From Pomphorhynchus laevis (Eukaryota > Acanthocephala > Palaeacanthocephala > Echinorhynchida > Pomphorhynchidae), in NCBI GenBank assembly GCA_012934845.2, contig WNNJ02000520.1, positions 1-64,000 on the forward strand: 64,000 nt of DNA, given 5' to 3'. The position numbers and the translations under genes were made by a program. The notes below the pieces were generated by a model. The model made no database searches and was not told the origin of the DNA. It saw nothing but the letters and a program-made list of their open reading frames with translations. The stretch's first letter is position 1; the number at the start of each line of letters is the position of its first letter. Positions 57,130 through 64,000 of the stretch are shown one piece after another.

Positions 57130-57630
57130 ATGATCAATGTGTTCAAAATGATCTTTACATTTAATATGCTAATGCTTGTAATAGTTGGTTATACGAGCTT
57201 TATTGCTCTATTTGCTGTTGTATTTTATCAACTGAGGGTAAGAAATAAAGATGACAACCAAGAAAAAATAAAGCGAGTTGTGCATCGCAATAAAGCGACA
57301 ATGACAAACCATAGGTACAAAGTAAAATGTATACAATATGAAGAAGATGATTGGTTTAGATCGGATAAATTAATGGAAGAGTCAAATATGTTAGAAAATT
57401 GCAAAATAAATAAATTTAATATGCAAAATAATCGAGATCAAACCTCGCTTAACCAGATAAGACAACGTTTGCTGGATTTAGATTACAGCGTTCTCGATCT
57501 GGTTAAGCCAGGAGAAGATATCAGCATTTTTAGAAATAAGAAACTTCTTAGATGGCGACGATTAAAACGAACAACTTCAAGAATTTTTAATCTGTTAATG
57601 TGCTGTAACAAAAAGAAAAAGATATATTAA
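57130..57630 (+). CDS. Orphan 166-codon ORF, predicted single-pass membrane protein
   Basis: I do not recognise this protein. The first in-frame ATG is 57,130 (the frame is open from 57,082). Residues ~7-35 (MIFTFNMLMLVIVGYTSF, then IALFAVVFYQL) form one strongly hydrophobic segment. A Lys/Arg-rich cytosolic-type stretch follows (RVRNKDDNQEKIKRVVHRN), then an acidic patch, a central Asn/Gln-rich region, a leucine-rich segment (IRQRLLDLDYSVLDLVKPGE) and a very basic C terminus ending CCNKKKKIY. It is the longest ORF in the window with no repeat homology. It lies between the arms of the large inverted repeat, 290 bp inside the right arm. No splice signals were judged. It could be a host exon or a chance ORF. 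Confidence 0.4.
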   Translation: MINVFKMIFTFNMLMLVIVGYTSFIALFAVVFYQLRVRNKDDNQEKIKRVVHRNKATMTNHRYKVKCIQYEEDDWFRSDKLMEESNMLENCKINKFNMQNNRDQTSLNQIRQRLLDLDYSVLDLVKPGEDISIFRNKKLLRWRRLKRTTSRIFNLLMCCNKKKKIY

Positions 57631-57917
57631 CAAAAATACTTTTTCAAACAAAAAATATTCCTTTTAAATATTTTCAAATAATAGTCATTCAAAATTGTTT
57701 CTAATGTCGTGGAATTAATAAAAGTTCATCTTTAGGGTTAAATAAGTACAGCATGTGAAGCGTCGATAAATCGATCCGTCGGTTGTAAACGGATCGATGT
57801 AGACACGGCTATTCCTTTACTTAATTTCAGCCGCAAATAAGGTAGTCAAAATTATCAGCTGATTGTGTCATCAACTAGCTTCTTGGCTTACGTTTAACTG
57901 GACTATTAAAATATATA

Positions 57918-59250
57918 GTTGTTTACTTTGATTCCAAATTATGCAATGAGAGAGAAATTTGTTCAGGAATGTTTTGTAAAATGACGAAAAATGTGATAAT
58001 GCTTCCTTGATGTCCCAATTCCGCTATCAATACTTCTGCGTATAATTTTTTGCTCTCACAATTGTAAGTATTTACTTATGATATTTATAATTGATAATTC
58101 AAATTTTTCTAATTGTTCATATATATGCATATCTTATATAATATGCATATCTTATATATATGCATATCTTATATATGTTTACTCTATTTCTCTTATTCAT
58201 TTTATCGCCATGACTTGTTGGCTTGCGTTTAACTGGACTATTATAATATAGTTGTTTATTAATAACTTTACTACTTCTGCTAACTCCTTGTACCACGTCA
58301 TTCAATTTATACGGGTATATGGAATAAAGCGTTTTTATCCAAAAATCTTCTCTATATAATAATTTTCAATTTGAAATTGACTTATTTTCTTCGATAATAT
58401 GTTCTAAAATAAATAATTTATAGCTTTTCATATAAAGTCTTCTTAATCTCATATGTTTATGAAACTAGTTTGACTATTATGCGGTATATTATATATGTGT
58501 TGCCTAAATATTGTATTCAACATTTGATATGTTTATCTAATTTGTTGCAGTGCACATGTACACAGAGTATTAGACACACTACATCTGTTGTATTGCAGCT
58601 GCAATTATAAGAAAATATTTACCAAAAAACATTTGTATGTCGTATCACTCACAGAGCAATTGTTATTTAGCATCACAAGCTTAGCAACTTTTACTTTATA
58701 TTTTATAAATCTAAGATTCAAATGCTATATTAGTACTTCGTATGATTATGATCTTATTGTTTACATGTTACTTCTGCTAAGTTATGATTATTAAGTTGAT
58801 TTTAAAGTGTCGCATCCAAATCGAGTCAAATCAGACTAAACATAAAACTTGCAATCTGACATAATCTGACAGTGTGCGCCCTTCTTAAAATTTGTTAATT
58901 TTATAAAATTATAAAATTATATCATTTACATAAATTATATAAAATCTATAGATTTTAAGATGTATCCAATTAATGTCCGACGTAAGACCGAATGTCATCA
59001 CCCTATATAACTCAACAACTAGGCTTGTGACTTATGATGTTATATTAATGCAGATGAGAATTTTACGATATACGATTCACTTCCAATGACCTTATTCGCG
59101 TTAGCCAAAATGTCATTATTTTCGACGCTAAATAATTAATCATCAATTAAATGCGATTTGGTATAGTAATCTTTTTATCAGACTCCCTTCTCAAATTTGT
59201 GAGCATTGCTCTAAGGTCTGTGTGCTTATTGACATTGAAAAATATTCAAT
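57918..59250 (-). repeat. large inverted repeat, right arm
   Basis: Reverse complement of 52,762-55,094 without the left arm's insertions. The spacer between the arms is about 2.8 kb. Confidence 0.85.
58090..58640 (-). mobile_element. Permuted-type PLE GIY-YIG relic in the right arm
   Basis: Same relic as 54,470-54,905. NDVVQGVSRSSKVINKQLYY is readable on minus (58,305-58,245). Decayed. Confidence 0.7.
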
Positions 59251-59363
59251 AGCCCGGATAAATTCAAAAATCTAAAAATTTGGAGTATACGGTTTCTGAA
59301 GTATCGGATGTTAATGAAACGGTCACACATTGCTCATTGTTTTTATCAAAGCTGTAAACCATT

Positions 59364-59663
59364 ATGGAATTTCATGCAAAGAACAACACATTTTTCATTT
59401 ATGTGATACATACACTAGAACATACTATTTTCGCAGATTTGCTATGCGTCGTTAGTTGTAAAAGTGAATTGACTAAAGTAGTTAGAGAAATACATGAGCG
59501 TCCAACAAAACATGGAGGATTAGCTATGTCTAATTCAGAAGGAATCGTCAAATTTCAATTTTTGGACTCACTGGTTTTGAAAAATCATGGCCTCTTCGCG
59601 AATGATCTAATAAAATTGCATGACGAACAAAACAACCTTGATAATAATAAACAGTTCAAATAA
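59364..59663 (+). CDS. Unrecognised ORF, 99 codons
   Basis: Reads MEFHAKNNTFFIYVIHTLEH, then KHGGLAMSNSEGIVKFQFLD and SLVLKNHGLFANDLIKLHDE. The composition looks more protein-like than the A/T-rich noise around it, but I recognise no family and see no upstream or downstream exon. It could be a host exon or coincidence. Confidence 0.25.
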   Translation: MEFHAKNNTFFIYVIHTLEHTIFADLLCVVSCKSELTKVVREIHERPTKHGGLAMSNSEGIVKFQFLDSLVLKNHGLFANDLIKLHDEQNNLDNNKQFK

Positions 59664-59949
59664 TAAACAGATCAATAATAAAAAGATCAAAGCTAAATAG
59701 GAAGGAAAACTGATTGATTGCATATATATACAATGGAAACATGTACTCGCACCTTCATAATCTAAAACTGCACGAGAATTGTTTAATGCACCACAAATAC
59801 GGAGCCTCATTATTGGAATATCATTTTGATATTGTTGACCGCAAATTATAAAACAAGTCAAAAATGCGGATGTAAATATACAGCAACATCAATTTAAATA
59901 CTTTTCTCTATTGTGTGGTATTCACTTGAATTTTGGAAATTAATCAGTA

Positions 59950-61129
59950 GCGTATTGTTTATGGTAACAAAAATGTATCAAAATTCAGGTAATTCTAAGG
60001 AAATGTTGACTGTATCTACACTAAAGCTGAGTGCTTTGTTATCCTATGATTATGATGGCAAAGGGGTACTTCCCCGTACCCAAGCTGAGAAATTTCATAA
60101 TTATATAACTCTCAGAGCCTATAGAAAGGCACAAATTATACAATTTTTTCTTGCGTAGTTTTGCAGAACAGTTCCGTAACAAAATACTGTTTAACTCGGT
60201 TAGGTATTACGAAACGGAGATCAAAATTTCATTTGCCACCTCAGAGTTGGCAAATGCATTTAAAGAATTCTTTGATCAAAATCTCACCAAGTTTGGTAGC
60301 CTAACGTCTAAGCCCATCATGGCTTCATTAAAATAACTAATCTTCCTCCACACCTGGAGCAAACAGACTTTAACGCTCTTCAATTATACTTCTAAGTATC
60401 CAATTTTCGCCCCGTTAAGGGGAAGAATCGGCAATCTATTCCTATTGGTTTTGTCTCCGCGCCCATTGACATTGCCGAGATATTGTCTAAAACATCATGT
60501 AACCCATTCATGGGTTTTAATTTAAAATTTCTTCTCTTCTCTAACGATGACTTTACGTTCCCACACTACAATCTCTGTCATGGATAGGGGCAATGGGCCT
60601 CAGTGTGCAAGGAAGAGAAGATTTGTGGATTTTGCTCTTCTAAAAATGTATAGACATCGGGGGTCAGTGTTCCTCTTCCCCGCGGTGTGGAAACTGTAAT
60701 GCTCCGCATCCATCCTGGTCTAGGAGGTGTGAGGCCTTTAAGGCCTATCGGATAAAATTCTGTAATTCACCGACAATAAAAACTCCTGGCAGCTATGCAG
60801 ATACCAGCGGTAGAATGTCGGACAAGGACATCATACATCTTCTCGACGCTCAAAAACTATCTCTATTGAGACAAATGGAGCAGCTCCTCATAAGAAATTT
60901 TGTTCTGTTATATTCAACTCCTACGTTCCCTCCTTCAATGATTGCATAATCAAATAAACGGGGGGCTTCGGCCCACACCGTGCCTCCATTAAATGTTGGC
61001 AAACTGCTCAAGTCCAAGTCCGGAAAGGCCTCCATTACGGAAAATGATGATACTGTCCGTGGGCAAGTGCTCGCCCAGGAAGGAGTTGGTGAAAGGAAGG
61101 ACAACCTTTCTGCCCCTGGCTCTGTCTAG
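59950..61129 (+). pseudogene. LINE-alpha copy D ORF1, broken
   Basis: The N-terminal block contains YDGKGVLP-like residues, then LRSFAEQFRNKILFNSVRYY and EIKISFATSELANAFKEFF (60,151-60,290), the conserved ORF1 domain of this family. The C-terminal part has zinc-knuckle residues (GQWASVCKEEKICGFC, RCGNCNAPHPSWSRRC) at about 60,600-60,740, then MSDKDIIHLLDAQKLSLLRQ and a Lys-rich tail to TAG at 61,127-61,129. Three or more frame changes occur. ORF2 starts 35 bp later. Confidence 0.75.
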
Positions 61130-61163
61130 GGATGAGGCAATCCCACACAGCTAGCCTATCACA

Positions 61164-64000
61164 ATGCAGAGTACTCGGGAGTCTTTTTCACTGAATATCC
61201 TTCAGTGCAATTCATGAGGAGCTTCTGCCCTTAGGCTTCTATCTAGTGGATACGCAGATGTTGTAGTCTTTCAAAAGACGCGGTCTATCCGTCTCCCACA
61301 GGACATTACTCGATTCATCGCTAGGCACATTTGTTCCCACTATACTCCGTACATAACCCCACTTCACTCTTCTTCATCTCAAGGTCTTTTAACCCTTGTT
61401 AAATGCTCCTTAAGATCTTCCCTTCTACTCAACTATTCTTGTCTAGCCCTTTCTTGTTTAGCAGTTTCACTCTGTAAGAACGGTAAACGAATCAGTCTGG
61501 CCAATGTCTATATCCGTCCAGGTGAGATTCACCAAAACCGTGACCTCCTGGATAGGATTGTAGATAGCGGCTATGACATGGTACCTGGAGACTTCAACGA
61601 CAGAACTGGTCGTTGGATTAATGCAGCACTTCGCAGAGCTAGGAACGGTTATCTTATTCACAAACCACCGTTCCCCACCTTTCATTACACATCAACAAAT
61701 TCACTCTTCGACTTATTACTGCTTCATGAGAGGTGGTTGTTTAAACCCTACTGTACGGAGCAGTCGCGACAACATCTGTCCACCTCTCATGACTTGATTC
61801 CTTGGCGGATAGAAGAGAATACGCTGCTTCGGAGGAGATTCCACTTTGATCCAATCAGAGTGGCTTTCTTTCAGGCAGCTATTCAACGCTTTCCCCGAAT
61901 TGGTAATGAGAGTCTAACCGAATTTAATTCCTACCTCTCTTCGCAAGCTATCGCGATGCTTTCGACTAACTACAAAGGTCGTATTTACAGTCCCACTCCG
62001 ACAAAACTCAAGACCTTATCAAATAAGCTTCGTCTTCCCAATCACTCTGCTTCTGCCAGGCAAGCTCTCTCAAAAGAATATTGGAGCACTAAATATAGGT
62101 TCCAACTAGGTAATGATAGGGCAAGCATTGCTTCCCTTAGCCCAGCTCAGTCTTCTTTCTGGAAGATATTCAAAAAGGAAAAGTTTGTCTGTTGGAAGGA
62201 TAGGGCATTAAGTTGGATTGTAATATAGGTCTTGACAAAGTTTTGGAGGAGTCTCATAATTATGGAGCCACTCAATCACCTCAGCCAATCCTGCCTTGGG
62301 GATACTTCAGTAGTAGGGATCTATCTGTTAGAGATATCCTTAATTCCTAGGGGTCTCTTCCGGGCACCTCCAAATCCGTCGCTCCACTATCTTCTCGTGT
62401 ATGTCATCTTTTGACAGCCGAACAAAGAAAATGAGTGGCCGTCACAATGCTATTAGCCGTCCCATCTGATGTGGCTGGCATCAACATTAGTAGACGTATA
62501 TTTTTACCTAAGAAAAATCCGGTCTCATGTACTAAAGACCTGCGGCCCATATCGATTCAAAATTCCCTCGTATCAATCTACGAAAAAGCGCTTGCGCGTA
62601 GAATCCGCGATCATCTGAGTAGGCGAAATTTAATCCCATTAAGTTTCCATGGGTTCGTCACAGGTCGCTCGGTCCATTCAGCAGTAGGTGAAGTGCATGT
62701 GTTTTGTCAGGAGAATAGTCATCAACTTAATCCTTTTCAGTCTTCCTTTTGGAAGATTTTCAAGAAGAAGTTTGTTTGCTGGAAGGATAGAGCATTGGGT
62801 TGGATAGGGAATGTAGGCCTTGATAAAGTTTTGGAGGAGTCACTAGCCCTACACAACTATGGAGCAACTCTATCACCTCAACCAATCCCGCCTTGGTGTA
62901 ACTTCAGGAGTATGGATCTATCTGTTACGGATATCCTTAACTCCTGGGGTTCACTCCAGGGCATCTCCAAATCCGTCGTTCCACTTTCTTCTCGGGTCTG
63001 TCAGCTTTTGACAGCTGATCAGAGAAGAAAGGTGGCCGTCACAATGCTTTTAGCCTCCCCATCCGATGTAGCAGGCATCAATATTAGTAAGTGTGTTTTT
63101 CTTCCTAAGAAAAAATCCTGCTCATGCCCTAAAGATCTGCGACCCATTTCGATTCAAAATGCCCTCGTGTCGATTTACGAAAAAGCGCTTGCGCGTAAAA
63201 TCTGCGACCATTTAAGTAGACATAATTTGATCCCTCCAGGTTTTCATGGGTTCGTCAAAGGTCGCTCGGTCCATTCAGCAGTTGGTGAGGTGGTGCAGTT
63301 TTGTCGGGATAATAGCCATCGTCTAGTTGTGGCTTTTTTCCTTGACTTTTCTGATGCATTTGACCGCATCTCCATTCCTTTTGTGATCTCTTCACTCAGG
63401 TCCCTCGGGTTGCCTGCGAGAATTGTTAACAGGGTGGAGATACTGCTGTTCACTAAGCGATTCTATTATGAAGACGACCCTGATGCGCGTCAGTTTTTCC
63501 TTATTGAGAGTGTGCCTCAAGGATCACCTCTTTCTCCAATTTTATATCTTATTGCTTCTATTGAACTCTTTAAAATATTTAAACGCGTACAACGTCCAGT
63601 GGTATACACTGATGATACCACAGTCCTTTCACTGGACGCAGGTGCAAAGACGTAGTCTCGGACATCAGCCGTTTCTTTTTAAGATTAAAAGACCAGTTAC
63701 CCAAATCAAATCTTTTTTTAAACTCAGCAAAATCGCAGGTGATTGTCTTTCAGGGCGCACATGCAACAAAGAAAAAACTTAAGAGATTAGCGCTCTCTGC
63801 GCTCTCCTCCATATTTGCCTCTGAACCACTTCCTACCTTCACAAGTCGAGTAAAATACCTGGGGTTCACCGTTACGGTGGACTGGTCGGCGAAAGCCGAC
63901 CTGGATAGACTTAAAAGTACCCTGAAGAGAGCTAGGTGGGACCTGAAACGGGTCTAGCATCTGTCATTCAAAGGGAAAACTCAGGTGCGCCTCTAGGGAG
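61164..64000 (+). pseudogene. LINE-alpha copy D ORF2: APE endonuclease-RT with internal duplication
   Basis: The start MQSTRESFSLNILQCNS is followed by a TGA at about 61,215. The endonuclease reads on (RSIRLPQDITRF, LANVYIRPGEI, PGDFNDRTGRW). The linker is open from 61,578 to 62,228. After a broken stretch the 406-codon segment 62,435-63,655 contains the RT fingers block twice: CTKDLRPISIQN to CQENSHQL, then a jump back to NPFQSSFWKIFKK, and again CPKDLRPISIQN to CRDNSHRL. It continues normally through FLDFSDAFDR, VPQGSPLSP and a YTDD box. The two copies differ at many codons, so the duplication joined two different LINE-alpha lineages. The C-terminal region continues to the window edge. Confidence 0.8.

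Larger units (their letters stand above)
59950..64000 (+). mobile_element. LINE-alpha copy D, runs off the window, chimeric ORF2
   Basis: Plus-strand copy with ORF1 (about 59,950-61,129) and ORF2 (from 61,164) in order. The 3' end lies beyond the window. It carries an in-frame ~590-bp duplication in the RT (62,150-62,735 and 62,740-63,330). Confidence 0.85.

Overview
The window is a repeat-dominated, AT-rich stretch of an animal genome, most likely an insect. The evidence is indirect. It mixes Jockey/I-type and CR1-type LINEs, two architectures of Penelope-like element (PLE), a Ty3/gypsy-type LTR fossil and a GC-richer satellite array. The only host gene I recognise is a decayed, intron-bearing MGAT2-like glycosyltransferase. 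No tRNA or rRNA gene, CRISPR array or bacterial-type operon was found.

Layout. 1-9,421: LINE-alpha (Jockey/I-type). One copy on + (1-840) faces three minus-strand copies (A, B, C) arranged head-to-tail. Each carries a tRNA-like module just after ORF2, and the block is bracketed by a ~60-bp flanking repeat. 11,040-12,215, 21,825-25,250, 43,860-47,400 and 54,470-58,640: pieces of a PLE whose GIY-YIG domain precedes the RT (Naiad/Chlamys-like order). 14,706-16,865 plus 41,077-41,352: four minus-strand exons of the MGAT2-like gene, whose ~24-kb intron holds most of the repeats. 17,700-19,800 and 50,205-52,330: CR1-type LINE-beta. 25,255-26,480 and 36,330-38,230: PLEs with C-terminal GIY-YIG. 26,690-36,045: a 380-bp satellite (sat380), 25 units. 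38,810-40,330: two diverged sister satellites (sat356, sat281). 38,430-38,765, 42,800-43,862 and 47,465-50,185: LTR fossil, interrupted by a PLE array and by a sat356 fragment. 52,762-59,250: a large imperfect inverted repeat around an orphan 166-codon membrane-protein ORF. 59,950-64,000: LINE-alpha copy D with a chimeric, internally duplicated RT.

Main discovery candidate. Nearly every sat380 unit contains the three conserved core strands of a hammerhead ribozyme (CUGAUGA, GAAA, GUC). The flanks pair as stems I, II and III, but the strands lie in the order GAAA - CUGAUGA - GUC. That is not a circular permutation of the known hammerhead order. The sister satellites sat356 and sat281 keep the same order and show compensatory changes in the stems. 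If folded within one unit it would be a pseudoknotted, permuted hammerhead. If folded between neighbouring units it would have ordinary topology. All pairings were read by eye and need covariance analysis and a cleavage assay.
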